55,509 nt of DNA from an uncultured Candidatus Saccharibacteria bacterium (GTDB taxonomy: Bacteria > Patescibacteriota > Saccharimonadia > Saccharimonadales > Saccharimonadaceae): assembly GCA_947367795.1 (NCBI GenBank), contig CANBER010000004.1, forward strand, positions 1 to 55,509. Reading direction: 5' to 3'. The translations under genes and the position numbers were made by a program. This document shows positions 41,368-49,560 of this stretch, piece after piece; position 1 is the first letter of the stretch; the number at the start of each line of letters is the position of its first letter. The notes beneath the pieces are model-generated. The model saw only the letters and a list, made by a program, of their open reading frames with translations. It was not told the origin of the DNA and did not search any database.

Positions 41368-42408
41368 TTATTGATTAGTTTGGGCAAGAGTGTAGGAATC
41401 TTTGTCGACTTTGTCAAAAAGTTGCTTGTTTTGGAGATTGAGGAGGACGGTGGTTTCCTTGACTTTGCGTGCACGGAGGACGCGTTTGACGATCTCTTCA
41501 CGGGTGAGGGGCTCGCCGGCTTCTTTGAGAATATTGGTGATGATATCAGCTACGGTTCCCTTGGCGTAGCCCCAAGAGCTGAGAGCATAGATGCCGCGTC
41601 CGATGAGGATAAAACGCGAATCCTTGATGAGTTCGTTGTGGATGGCCTGGATAGTGACGTTCTTGCGGCGAAATTCGGATTTGGAAATAGCCTCGGCAAT
41701 ATCAGAGAAATGCATCGGTTCTTTTTTGGCTTCGAGAACGACGAAGATTTTGTCACGAATGTTGCGAGGATTGACGGTCGGCCACTTGGCGAGACCCCAG
41801 AGTCCGTTGAGCGAGGCGAGGAGCTTGGAGATAGAAGCGATTGCGCGGATGTGATCAGGGTGTTCGTAATCTAGAGCCTCGTCGAGCTGATCGATAGTCA
41901 TAGGTTCTTTGTGTTTTTTGATGATGTCAACGATTTGGTCGACGCGAGCGTGGATGGTCTTGACGTCGCCGTATTCAGCGATGCCGATAGCGGCATAATA
42001 GAGATCGTTTTCGTCGATGGTGGTGAGATTATGGGAAATGGCGCTGATAAAAGTGAGCTTGGCGCGTTCGGCTGGAGTGGCTTTGTGACCATAAATACGT
42101 TCGGCGAGGTCAGTAGTGCGGGCGACGCGTCCGAGCTCGGTGAGATTGCGAATGATGAGCTTTTCGGCGGCGGCGAGTTCGCTGATCTGGCCTTCTTCGG
42201 CACCGATACGGAGGCGGACGAGAATGGCCTTTTCGAGTTGGCGTACACGCTCACGAGTGATATTGAGTAGCTCTCCGATTTGCTCGAGGGTCTCTTTTTG
42301 GCCAGAAAGACCAAAACGACGAGAGATAATCTCGCGCTCACGGTCTTGCTCAATAATACTTAGACTACCTTTGATAGCGTTTTCGATAGTTTCGGCGTGT
42401 TGATCCAT
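41368..42408 (-). CDS. sigma-70 region-4-like / HARE-HTH regulator
   Basis: 346 residues. Residues about 15-65 are a sigma region 4 helix-turn-helix: REREIISRRFGLSG then TLEQIGELLNITRERVRQLE, including the RVRQLE recognition helix. The rest has two HARE-HTH-like modules (about 215-285, PMHFSDIAEAI; and 285-340, PLTREEIVKRVL), a fold also used by RNA polymerase delta subunit. No region 2, so it cannot be a full sigma factor. A transcription modulator that touches RNA polymerase is likely. Promoter at 42470-42498. Confidence 0.75.
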   Translation of the reverse strand: MDQHAETIENAIKGSLSIIEQDREREIISRRFGLSGQKETLEQIGELLNITRERVRQLEKAILVRLRIGAEEGQISELAAAEKLIIRNLTELGRVARTTDLAERIYGHKATPAERAKLTFISAISHNLTTIDENDLYYAAIGIAEYGDVKTIHARVDQIVDIIKKHKEPMTIDQLDEALDYEHPDHIRAIASISKLLASLNGLWGLAKWPTVNPRNIRDKIFVVLEAKKEPMHFSDIAEAISKSEFRRKNVTIQAIHNELIKDSRFILIGRGIYALSSWGYAKGTVADIITNILKEAGEPLTREEIVKRVLRARKVKETTVLLNLQNKQLFDKVDKDSYTLAQTNQ

Positions 42409-42469
42409 CAGATTTTCCTTCGTCCCCTTCTACTCTATAAACAGTTAGTTGATATTAAATATTTAATTT

Positions 42470-42498
42470 ATGATAGCATATTTTTTAATCAGAGTCAA
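42470..42498 (-). promoter_or_regulatory. promoter of the sigma-4/HARE-HTH gene
   Basis: Minus strand TTGACT (42493-42498), 17 nt spacer, TATCAT (42470-42475); leader about 55 nt. Confidence 0.65.
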
Positions 42499-42585
42499 CA
42501 CTTTTAGCAAATTTTGGCTGACTTTCTAGTTTTATTATACCATTTTTCTGAGAAATTGTGGGATTTTCCTGTGAAAAATGCATGA

Positions 42586-42611
42586 AAAAGCCGGCCCGCG
42601 AAGGGGGCCGG
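42586..42611 (-). terminator. terminator of the 42624-43613 gene
   Basis: Minus strand CCGGCCC...GGGCCGG (42605-42611 with 42591-42597) followed by CTTTTT. Confidence 0.85.
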
Positions 42612-42623
42612 TGAGGTGTGAGC

Positions 42624-43613
42624 TTAAAGATCAATACTGCTAAGATCCGGTGCTGCTGTAGCGGCACATTCGTTTTCGGCTGATAATGAATGCGACAGAT
42701 TTGCAAGCATCATGTAGAATCTGCTGTGATCCACTAACGGACACTCCTGAATTAAATTTAGGACAGCCGATTCGATTATGGATGCGAAGCGATGCAACTC
42801 AGAGTTGGAGTCCTGCGCAGTCGCGATATAACGCTCGATGATGTCAGGGTCGCCGGTTGAGATGTCAAGCCGGATCAGCTCTGACATCGTTTCGGTATCG
42901 TTAAAGAAAACCCGAGTAGACTCGTCTTCTACTTTGATATCGATATAGCGGACGCCGTCTTTGGTGACACACTTCCACGGACGATGCTCTGAGATGGGTT
43001 TCTCAGTCGAGGGGTCGATTTCGCGTCCTTCGTAGTCGAGAGCTTCGCAATCGAAGATCATGCCCCGAAGTGCGGCTTTGTTGATCACGGGTCTCCATTT
43101 GTCCTCATTGTGCGAATGTTTGGAACACAGGAACTCCTGGACCTCATCCAGAGCCTTTTCGGTTTCGGGCGTCAGCGGTTCAGCTTCTTTTGCGGGCTGT
43201 GAGGCGACTTTACAGAAGTACGCCATCATGTCGAGGTACTCTTTCATTGAAGGGGATCGCCCATTAACATCGCGCCATTCTTTGAGGTCGTCTTTGGATA
43301 TGTCAAGATAAGACATAATGATCCGGGCTTTAGCTCTTATGTCCGACTCGTGTTTGCTGTTTTGGCAAATAATTTCCCCTACAATGTACTGCTTGAGGAG
43401 ATTATCTTCCAGGAACAGGGCTGCGTTGTAGACGCGATGGTTCTTGAGTGCGGCGATGTAGCCGTCGATGAAGCCATTTTCCTCCCAAGCCCGCAGGTCG
43501 GTCATGAGTGGACCATGATCTACAGGTGCGACTTCGTGTTTCTGCAGAATCTCCTGCAGGGCCTCCTGTACGGTGCTGGTGTTCATGAAATGTTCGATAT
43601 TCTTTCTTCTCAT
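42624..43613 (-). CDS. orphan protein of unknown function (329 aa)
   Basis: 329 residues from the ATG at 43613, 8 nt after AAGGAGG. Soluble, acidic, mainly helical by eye, with Cys and His scattered; no membrane helix or signal. No family recognised. It is a single-gene unit with its own promoter, a long leader hairpin ending at the ribosome site, and a terminator. Codon use is more balanced (more C) than in the core genes around it, suggesting different origin or high expression. Confidence 0.65.
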   Translation of the reverse strand: MRRKNIEHFMNTSTVQEALQEILQKHEVAPVDHGPLMTDLRAWEENGFIDGYIAALKNHRVYNAALFLEDNLLKQYIVGEIICQNSKHESDIRAKARIIMSYLDISKDDLKEWRDVNGRSPSMKEYLDMMAYFCKVASQPAKEAEPLTPETEKALDEVQEFLCSKHSHNEDKWRPVINKAALRGMIFDCEALDYEGREIDPSTEKPISEHRPWKCVTKDGVRYIDIKVEDESTRVFFNDTETMSELIRLDISTGDPDIIERYIATAQDSNSELHRFASIIESAVLNLIQECPLVDHSRFYMMLANLSHSLSAENECAATAAPDLSSIDL

Positions 43614-43625
43614 TTTTGATTCCTC

Positions 43626-43685
43626 CTTGATCAAAAGTCTCGTTTACTCAGAGAAGAGTGGAGTAAACGGTTTCTTTTGATCAAG
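43626..43685 (-). promoter_or_regulatory. large leader hairpin adjoining the ribosome site
   Basis: Outer stem CTTGATCAAAAG/CTTTTGATCAAG (43626-43637 with 43674-43685), 12 bp perfect; inner stem CGTTTACTC/GAGTAAACG (43641-43649 with 43661-43669), 9 bp perfect. In the mRNA the stem ends with CAAG, the first bases of CAAGGAGG, so folding would partly bury or border the Shine-Dalgarno sequence. Confidence 0.75.
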
Positions 43686-43735
43686 AATTCGTCAAAAGCT
43701 CACAAGGAACTTAGCCTCTGGGAGGCTATACTTTC

Positions 43736-43764
43736 ATTGTATCACACATTCGTGATAATGTCAA
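43736..43764 (-). promoter_or_regulatory. promoter of the 42624-43613 gene
   Basis: Minus strand TTGACA (43759-43764), 17 nt spacer ending TGTGA, TACAAT (43736-43741); transcript leader about 115 nt containing the hairpin. Confidence 0.75.
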
Positions 43765-43795
43765 TAGTATTTTGTAATTTTGGGGAATTTTAGGG

Positions 43796-46234
43796 TTATT
43801 TTGTGGATTTTTGGGCTGATTTGGATGCAGTGGTTTTGGACTTTTTGGCAGTTTTGGCAGTCTTGGTGGTAGATTTGCTACGCTTGGAGCTGCTCGTTTT
43901 GGTGGTCTTTGCTGTTTTTGCTTTGGTTTTGCTGGTGGCGCTGGATTTGGTCTTGGTAGATTTTGTACTGGCCTTTTTGGCAAAACGTCCGCGAGCAGGG
44001 GTCTTTTCGTCGAGCATTTTTTGGGCTTCTTCGAGAGTAATGGATTTTGGGTCGACGTCTTTGGGGATTTTGACGTTATTGAAACGGCCGGGGCCTTTGA
44101 TGTAGGGTCCATAGGCGCCGTTGATGATCATAATGTCGCCCCAGTCAGCGTAAATCGAGTCGATTTTGTCTTGATAAAGCCGTGTGGCGGTGGCAAGATC
44201 AATGGTATAGGGGTCGTGATCTTTGATCTGGATGTTGTATTTGCCGGCTTTGAGGTAGGGACCGAAGGGGCCGCTTGAAGCGATGATTTCGGTGCCATCT
44301 TTAGCTTGGCCGAGAGTGCGGGGGAGAGCGGGGAGATCGAGCTGTTCGAGGGCGGCTTTTAGGGTGACGGTTTTTTCGGTCATTCCCTTTGGGAGGGGGG
44401 CGAAGCGAGGTTTTTCGCCGGTGGATTTTTCGTTATCGCCCAGCTGGATAAAACCACCGTTGCGGCCGATTTTGGCGTAAATAGGCTGGCCGGTTTTGGG
44501 GTGCTTACCCAGTTCCCTGGCGTTATTGTAGCGGGCGGCGGCGTCGGATTTTAGGACTTCTTTTTGGAATGGACCATAGAAGTCGCGGAGCATTTTGACG
44601 CGTTCGAGCTTGGCTTCAGCGATTTTGTCGAGATCTTCCTCGATATTGGCGGTAAATTTGTAATCAACGATGTTGTTGAAATTGTCCACTAGGAAGCCAG
44701 CGAGTAGCTCGCCGATCGGGGTGGGGAGAAGTTTGCCCTTAGTAGAGCCGGTCTTTTCGGTGACGATTTCGCGGTCGATCTTCCCTTTCTCTAGAGTGAG
44801 CTGGATGACTTCGCGGGGATCGCCTTCAGAATCGCCTTTGACGACGTAGCCGCGGGCTTGGATGGCGGCCATAATTGAAGCATAAGTAGACGGACGACCG
44901 ATGCCGAGCTCTTCGAGCTTTTTGACAAGAGAGCCTTCGGTGTAACGGGCGGGAGGTTTGGCGAAATTTTGACGTGCGGTGATACTGAGGGCCTGAAGAG
45001 GATCGCCGGTTTTGAGGGCGGGGAGCTCATCTTCTTTAAGGCGACCGGTGACTTTGAGAAAGCCATCGAATACGATAATTTCGCCTTTGGCTTCGAAGAG
45101 ATGTTTGGATTCGGCGGAGTTTTTGATCTTGATGACGGTTTTTTCGGTTTGAGCGTCGGCCATTTGAGTGGCGAGGGTGCGGTTGCGAATTAATTTGTAG
45201 AGTTTGCGTTCGTACTCGGTCTTACCGGCGACTTCCTGCTCGATGTGGGTGGGGCGGATGGCTTCGTGAGCTTCCTGGGCACCGGCGGATTTAGTTTTGA
45301 AATTGCGGACCTTGACATAGCTTTTGCCAAAAGTGGATTCGATGTAATGGGCGGCGCTGGCGATAGCTTGTTTGGAGAGGTTTAGGCTGTCAGTACGGTG
45401 GTAAGTGATGAGGCCGGCCTGGTAAAGGGCTTGGGCGGCAGACATGGTAGATTTGGTGCTCATACCGAGGCGAGAGTTGGCTTCGATTTGCATAGAGGCA
45501 GTGGTGAAAGGCGGGGCTGGCTTGCGGGTGCCGGGACTGGTAGTAATGTCGGAAACTTCAAAATCGGCTGTGGCGAGTTTTTCGAGATAGTTAGTGGCGG
45601 TCTTTTCGCTGTCGAAACTATGGTCGAGCGTGGCTGGGAGCTCATCTTTGTGGGCAGTCTGGAACTTGGCGGTGACTTTATACTTGGCGCTAGAGGCGAA
45701 TTTGTCGATTTCCTGTTCGCGCTCGACGACTAGGCGTAGAGCAGGCGACTGGACGCGGCCGGCGGAGATGGCGCCGGGGACTTTGCGCCGCACGACTCCT
45801 GATAGGTCGTAGCCGACTAGCATATCGAGAGTCTGGCGAGCTTGTTGGGAATGAACCATATCCATATCGACCCTGCGCGGCTGTTTGATGGCGGCTTCGA
45901 GGGCGGGCTTAGTGATCTCGTGGAAGGTGATGCGGTTAGTGTTTTTGGGGAGCTTTAGAACCTCCATTAAATGCCAAGAAATGGCTTCACCTTCGCGGTC
46001 TTCGTCAGTCGCGAGCCAGATAGTTTCGGCGGCGGAAGCGGCTTTTTTGAGGTCGGAGATGATTTTTTTGTGGCCTTCGTCGATTTCGTAAGTGACGTCA
46101 AAAGTATCCTTGTCGACATGAGTATCCTTACGGATATGGCCGACTGAGGCGAGGACATGAAAATCCCGGCCAAGGTATTTTTCGATGGTGTGAGCCTTGG
46201 CGGGAGACTCAACGATTACTAAGTTTTTAGGCAT
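43796..46234 (-). CDS. topA: DNA topoisomerase I (type IA)
   Basis: 812 residues. TOPRIM domain (IVESPAKAHTIEKYLG at about 5-20; ATDEDREGEAISWHL at about 95-109), the core with the active-site Tyr in GLITYHRTDS (about 283-292; most homologues have YMRTDS), and three or so C-terminal Topo_C repeats (IYAKIGRNGGFIQLGD, SSGPFGPYLKAGKY, NGAYGPYIKGPGRF) in place of zinc fingers. The last 70 residues are a Lys/Ser/Thr/Ala tail resembling histone H1, probably for DNA binding. It relaxes negative supercoils. Confidence 0.96.
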   Translation of the reverse strand: MPKNLVIVESPAKAHTIEKYLGRDFHVLASVGHIRKDTHVDKDTFDVTYEIDEGHKKIISDLKKAASAAETIWLATDEDREGEAISWHLMEVLKLPKNTNRITFHEITKPALEAAIKQPRRVDMDMVHSQQARQTLDMLVGYDLSGVVRRKVPGAISAGRVQSPALRLVVEREQEIDKFASSAKYKVTAKFQTAHKDELPATLDHSFDSEKTATNYLEKLATADFEVSDITTSPGTRKPAPPFTTASMQIEANSRLGMSTKSTMSAAQALYQAGLITYHRTDSLNLSKQAIASAAHYIESTFGKSYVKVRNFKTKSAGAQEAHEAIRPTHIEQEVAGKTEYERKLYKLIRNRTLATQMADAQTEKTVIKIKNSAESKHLFEAKGEIIVFDGFLKVTGRLKEDELPALKTGDPLQALSITARQNFAKPPARYTEGSLVKKLEELGIGRPSTYASIMAAIQARGYVVKGDSEGDPREVIQLTLEKGKIDREIVTEKTGSTKGKLLPTPIGELLAGFLVDNFNNIVDYKFTANIEEDLDKIAEAKLERVKMLRDFYGPFQKEVLKSDAAARYNNARELGKHPKTGQPIYAKIGRNGGFIQLGDNEKSTGEKPRFAPLPKGMTEKTVTLKAALEQLDLPALPRTLGQAKDGTEIIASSGPFGPYLKAGKYNIQIKDHDPYTIDLATATRLYQDKIDSIYADWGDIMIINGAYGPYIKGPGRFNNVKIPKDVDPKSITLEEAQKMLDEKTPARGRFAKKASTKSTKTKSSATSKTKAKTAKTTKTSSSKRSKSTTKTAKTAKKSKTTASKSAQKSTK

Positions 46235-46243
46235 ATATTATTT

Positions 46244-46249
46244 AGTATA
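46244..46249 (-). promoter_or_regulatory. extended -10 for a nearly leaderless topA mRNA
   Basis: Minus strand TGC-TATACT ending 9 nt before the ATG at 46234; predicted leader about 3 nt. No ribosome site. Confidence 0.45.
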
Positions 46250-46265
46250 GCATGTTTGTCAATAT

Positions 46266-46299
46266 CAAAAAAAGAAACCCGGACGACTAAGTCGTCCGG
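46266..46299 (-). terminator. intrinsic terminator upstream of topA
   Basis: CCGGACGAC/GTCGTCCGG (46279-46287 with 46291-46299), loop TAA; on the minus strand it is followed by GTTTCTTTTTTT. Confidence 0.8.
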
Positions 46300-46409
46300 T
46301 CAAAAGTAGTGTTGAAGTAGACTTCCCATGGCAGGTTGTGCTCATCGATAAACCATCTCCTAAAAATACGAGTCTTAGCGTATTGGCTAGGAGCGCCAGG
46401 ATTTTGCAT
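46287..46409 (-). CDS. possible small ORF or gene remnant (40 aa)
   Basis: From the ATG at 46409: MQNPGAPSQYAKTRIFRRWF and then IDEHNLPWEVYF to a stop inside the terminator stem. The frame stays open for 25 further codons upstream without ATG. Composition looks protein-like, but the stop within a terminator and weak ribosome site argue for a decayed fragment. The surrounding 46300-46530 contains nothing else I recognise. Confidence 0.25.
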   Translation of the reverse strand: MQNPGAPSQYAKTRIFRRWFIDEHNLPWEVYFNTTFDRTT

Positions 46410-46631
46410 GATTTCCGTCAGGGTGATTATGCAGCTTGTCGGCGGTATCGTTCTTCTGGGGTGTGATAGGGTAACGCTTGTTGACGTCTAAGTAGCCTAG
46501 CTATGTTATATCATGAAATTTGATTTTTGGCTAGATTTGGGGGTGTACTTTTGAAAAGAGGTGTGATAGCTTGGGGTCAGAGCAGCGGAAGTGCGTTTTG
46601 TAAATTAAGATGGAGAAAGGAGGGTGAAGTG

Positions 46632-46763
46632 ATGTTGATAGCACTGATTATAGAAGATGGTAATAGCGAATTTGCCGGAGCTTGCCCTGCTCACAGCTGT
46701 AGCTTAAGAATCTGGCGTGATTTTCTGGGATATCAAGTGGGATGCGCTTTCATGCGGGCGTAG
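46632..46763 (+). CDS. possible 43-residue small protein
   Basis: The ATG at 46632 has a very strong site GAAAGGAGGGTGAAGTG just upstream. MLIALIIEDGNSEFAGACPA is the N-terminus; three Cys and aromatic residues follow. It is antisense to nothing known and ends 5 nt before the ncRNA terminator. No family recognised; the ribosome site is the main support. Confidence 0.35.
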   Translation: MLIALIIEDGNSEFAGACPAHSCSLRIWRDFLGYQVGCAFMRA

Positions 46764-46767
46764 CACC

Positions 46768-47085
46768 AAAAAGCCCCAGATGTAGGTAAGGGTGGGCATC
46801 ACCTACTATTCTGGGGCTATTTGGCCCTATAACGCATCGTCGTTCGACCCCGGTTACCCGGGAGCGCGACCCACCTCACACAAACACGGGGCCCGCCGGT
46901 TATAGGGATTGCTATGCCTTCGAAGCGACCCTAAAAGTGGAGGTAATACTTTGAGCTTGCGACCTTAGAAGAAATCGTAAGCCTTAGGGAGTTCAAAAGC
47001 ACGCAATTTTACGCGATCAAAGCAAGCTTTGACTTTGTAAAATTATGATTTATTTAGGTACAGTTGGAGTTAATAACCCTAACTG
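46768..47085 (-). ncRNA. unidentified structured RNA, about 315 nt, with own promoter and terminator
   Basis: A strong minus-strand promoter (47092-47120) starts transcription at about 47085; a terminator at about 46771-46823 (AGCCCCAGA.../...TCTGGGGCT then TTTTT) ends it. Between them no ORF stands out, but helices do: TCAAAGC-AA-GCTTTGA (47017-47032), CCCTATAAC/GTTATAGGG (about 46828-46836 with 46897-46905 region) closing a GC-rich domain that contains CCCGG-GTAA-CCGGG, a GNRA tetraloop. I looked for RNase P, tmRNA, SRP and 6S hallmarks and did not find them. It is divergent from dprA. Confidence 0.65.
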
Positions 47086-47091
47086 ATAAGC

Positions 47092-47120
47092 ATTATAGCA
47101 CACGAGGAAATAAATGTCAA
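47092..47120 (-). promoter_or_regulatory. promoter of the structured RNA
   Basis: Minus strand TTGACA (47115-47120), 17 nt spacer ending TGTGC, TATAAT (47092-47097). It overlaps the first codons of dprA on the other strand. Confidence 0.8.
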
Positions 47121-48073
47121 TACTTTTTTCACAAAATCTTTTAAAAAACAATGAAATTGTACCCCAAGAGGCGGATTTTACAGAGGTGTTAGAGTCTATT
47201 GCGGTTACGCCAAAAAGATTGTATTTTTATGGAAAATTGCCCGAAAAACGGTTAAAACCTGGAGCTAAACGGACTTATGAACGACCAAAAACTGTGGCGA
47301 TTGTGGGGACGCGTCGACCGACGAAATATGGTGAGGAAATTGCCTATAAATTAGCATTGGAAGTGGCGAAGCGAGGTGGGGTGGTGGTGTCGGGATTGGC
47401 GTACGGAATCGATGGAATTGCGGCGCGGGGAGCGTTAGATGGGGGTGGAGCGACAGTGGCGGTACTGGGGACGCCGATTGATCAGATTTATCCGCGAGCG
47501 CATACGGGGCTGGCGGCTAGAATTGTGGAGAATGGTGGATGTGTGATGAGCGAAGTGCCAGCGGGGACGCAGCTAGGTGAAGAATACGTTACAGGGGTGA
47601 AATATCATCCAAAAACTTGTTTTCTGGAGAGAAACCGGATTATTGCGGGGCTGGCGGATGTGGTCGTGATTCCGGAGGCGGCGGAACGGAGCGGGTCGCT
47701 GAATACCGCAGCACATGCACTGGAGCAGGGGCGAGAGGTGTTTGCGGCACCGGGGGATATTACGCGGCCAATGTCGGCGGGGTGTAACCGGTTGATTTTG
47801 CAGGGCGCGACGCCTTATTTAGGGCCGGAAGAGGTTTTGAATATGATCTTCCCTGTTGCAAGGCGAAAGAAGAAAACGCCGATAGAGGCACTGGCGGGCG
47901 ATGACGCAGTAGAGACGGGGATTTTGCGACTGCTGGCGGTGGGAATCCAGGAGGGTGAGGAAATGATAGAGAAATTAGGGCTATCGGTTGCGGAATTTAA
48001 CCGAACAGTGACGATCTTGGAGTTGAAGGCTCGGGTGAAAGCTCTAGGGGCGAATCGGTGGATGTTAATGTAG
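47114..48073 (+). CDS. dprA: DNA-processing protein DprA
   Basis: 319 residues. The Rossmann-fold core is clear: VAIVGTRRPTKYGEE, VVSGLAYGIDGIAARGAL, ATVAVLGTPIDQIYP, FLERNRIIAGLADVVVIPEA, GSLNTAAHALEQGREVFAAPGD. The C-terminal 60 residues form the DprA winged helix. The N-terminal SAM-like domain is reduced to about 60 residues. DprA loads RecA on incoming ssDNA in natural transformation, which fits the competence reported for Saccharibacteria. Confidence 0.95.
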   Translation: MSILFSQNLLKNNEIVPQEADFTEVLESIAVTPKRLYFYGKLPEKRLKPGAKRTYERPKTVAIVGTRRPTKYGEEIAYKLALEVAKRGGVVVSGLAYGIDGIAARGALDGGGATVAVLGTPIDQIYPRAHTGLAARIVENGGCVMSEVPAGTQLGEEYVTGVKYHPKTCFLERNRIIAGLADVVVIPEAAERSGSLNTAAHALEQGREVFAAPGDITRPMSAGCNRLILQGATPYLGPEEVLNMIFPVARRKKKTPIEALAGDDAVETGILRLLAVGIQEGEEMIEKLGLSVAEFNRTVTILELKARVKALGANRWMLM

Positions 48074-48083
48074 GGCGCGAGGA

Positions 48084-48112
48084 TTGACTGGGGTGGGAAG
48101 TGCGGGTATAAT
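48084..48112 (+). promoter_or_regulatory. promoter of the 48198 gene
   Basis: TTGACT (48084-48089), 17 nt, TATAAT (48107-48112); leader about 80 nt. Confidence 0.75.
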
Positions 48113-48197
48113 AATGAGTGGCAACGACATGCGAGCGATCGTTGACTATAGCGACAGCGGCTTATAGAGGCCAGCTATTGCGAGAGGAGGTCTAGAG

Positions 48198-48563
48198 ATG
48201 GAAAATGGAGGGATATCTCTGGAAGTTGAAATGACGACAGCGAAGCCGTCGATCACGTCGGATGATTTAGCAGCGTTAGCAGAAATTCTGTACCGTAGTG
48301 CGGGTGTATTTATGGCGCGGAAGAAGTTGTTGGCTTATGTAGCGCAGAATTTTCCTGCTTATTATGCGGATTTACGGAAATTGACGGAGAAATATTCTCC
48401 GGTGCGGGCAGAGGCAAGTGCAGCTATAATGATGCGAGATGGACAGGAGCTCTGGACAGACGGGGTAAATTGTTTGACTGAGACGGAAGAACGGAGGCAA
48501 ATGGCGCATGAAGTGATAGATTTTATGCGGCAGTTTCGGAGACAACCGGCGCCAGAACGGTGA
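48198..48563 (+). CDS. orphan protein of unknown function (121 aa)
   Basis: 121 residues, helical and soluble by eye; AGAGGAGGTCTAGAG precedes the ATG. No family recognised. Own promoter and terminator. Confidence 0.65.
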   Translation: MENGGISLEVEMTTAKPSITSDDLAALAEILYRSAGVFMARKKLLAYVAQNFPAYYADLRKLTEKYSPVRAEASAAIMMRDGQELWTDGVNCLTETEERRQMAHEVIDFMRQFRRQPAPER

Positions 48564-48587
48564 GCTCGAGCACTTTAGGCAGGATAA

Positions 48588-48620
48588 ATACTCCCCGCTA
48601 AGCGTGGGGAGTATGATTTT
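48588..48620 (+). terminator. terminator of the 48198 gene
   Basis: ATACTCCCC/GGGGAGTAT (48588-48596 with 48606-48614) then GATTTTTA. Confidence 0.88.
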
Positions 48621-48654
48621 TAGGGTATTTTTGGGATAATTCGTGATATAACTA

Positions 48655-48683
48655 TTGACTTTTTGAGAAAAGTGTGCTACAAT
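48655..48683 (+). promoter_or_regulatory. promoter of the 48748 gene
   Basis: TTGACT (48655-48660), 17 nt ending TGTGC, TACAAT (48678-48683). Confidence 0.78.
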
Positions 48684-48747
48684 GGAGATATAACGAGCGT
48701 AGATTACGGATATGAAGCGCTAGAATTTTAGAAAAAAGGAGGTATTC

Positions 48748-49485
48748 ATGATGAAGATGGATACGATGAAACTCAAAGACATAGAAGTTAGGCTGATCCC
48801 GTCTGACGAACGCTTGACGGCGGAGCAGTTGAGGAAAGCCTATCTCGAGATGGCGGTGACGTGCTTCGATGCGGCATTAAGGTTGCGTTGCCAGAGTGAT
48901 GGTACTTTTGTAACTGTGCCGGTCGAGGACTATAGTGCCACCGTCTGCGTGCAGATCGCTGGTATTAAGGATATGTCGACCGATGGTTCGACACTATTCC
49001 TGGAGGGATATGTAACTCAGGACGCCAATGTGACTGCCACGGAGGCCCGTCGTGTGGGCCAGGTCGGTAATCTTATGGACGGGAGTGCTTTACAGTGCGG
49101 CGTCTATGTATCCTTGGTGTATGATGACGCAGCGCATTCCGGTTATCTGGTATCATGTGATATGAGGGATCGCGAGCAGACTTTGTTCGTGCCGGAATGG
49201 GCGTATGCCTGTGTTATGGATCGGCCAGTGAAGAGAGTAAAAGTATCTCCGGTAAAACTGGCGGACTTGATGCGGTATGCAGCCGTATCGGGGGATGATG
49301 ACGCTGAGCCTACGGCTACGAGCGGCGATGACGATCAGCCGGAACCTGGAGCGCCGAGACCTGCACCTCAGCAGCCGTCTCAGGGGGGTAAGGGCGGCGT
49401 TTCGGTAACGGATTTCCTGGATGGATCGGGGGCAGAGCCGCCGAAAAGGAAGGGTCCGTCTCTGAATGCTTTTGTGTCCGGTTAG
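48748..49485 (+). CDS. orphan protein of unknown function (245 aa)
   Basis: 245 residues with AAAGGAGGT before the ATG. A folded N-terminal domain (about 1-175) with several Cys, then an acidic/Pro/Gln linker (about 188-220) and a short C-terminal peptide. This layout (globular domain, acidic disordered linker, short terminal motif) recalls single-stranded-DNA-binding proteins, but the OB-fold cannot be shown here and the final residues KRKGPSLNAFVSG are not the usual DDIPF tip. Function unknown. Codons are GC-richer than neighbours. Confidence 0.65.
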   Translation: MMKMDTMKLKDIEVRLIPSDERLTAEQLRKAYLEMAVTCFDAALRLRCQSDGTFVTVPVEDYSATVCVQIAGIKDMSTDGSTLFLEGYVTQDANVTATEARRVGQVGNLMDGSALQCGVYVSLVYDDAAHSGYLVSCDMRDREQTLFVPEWAYACVMDRPVKRVKVSPVKLADLMRYAAVSGDDDAEPTATSGDDDQPEPGAPRPAPQQPSQGGKGGVSVTDFLDGSGAEPPKRKGPSLNAFVSG

Positions 49486-49533
49486 GGCTCCATCGTACAG
49501 GAGATCTGATTCCTATTGGCAGCCAATACCTCC

Positions 49534-49560
49534 GGCCCTCTACTACGGTAGAGGGCCTTT
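49534..49560. terminator. bidirectional terminator between the 48748 gene and pth
   Basis: GGCCCTCTAC/GTAGAGGGCC (49534-49543 with 49548-49557), loop TACG, followed by TTTTAC on the plus strand; pth ends at 49560 on the other strand. Confidence 0.88.

Noticed and set aside
46768-47085. tmRNA or RNase P RNA identity for the structured transcript
   Set aside because: No tRNA-like ends, tag ORF, or P4-helix signature was found by eye; left as unidentified.
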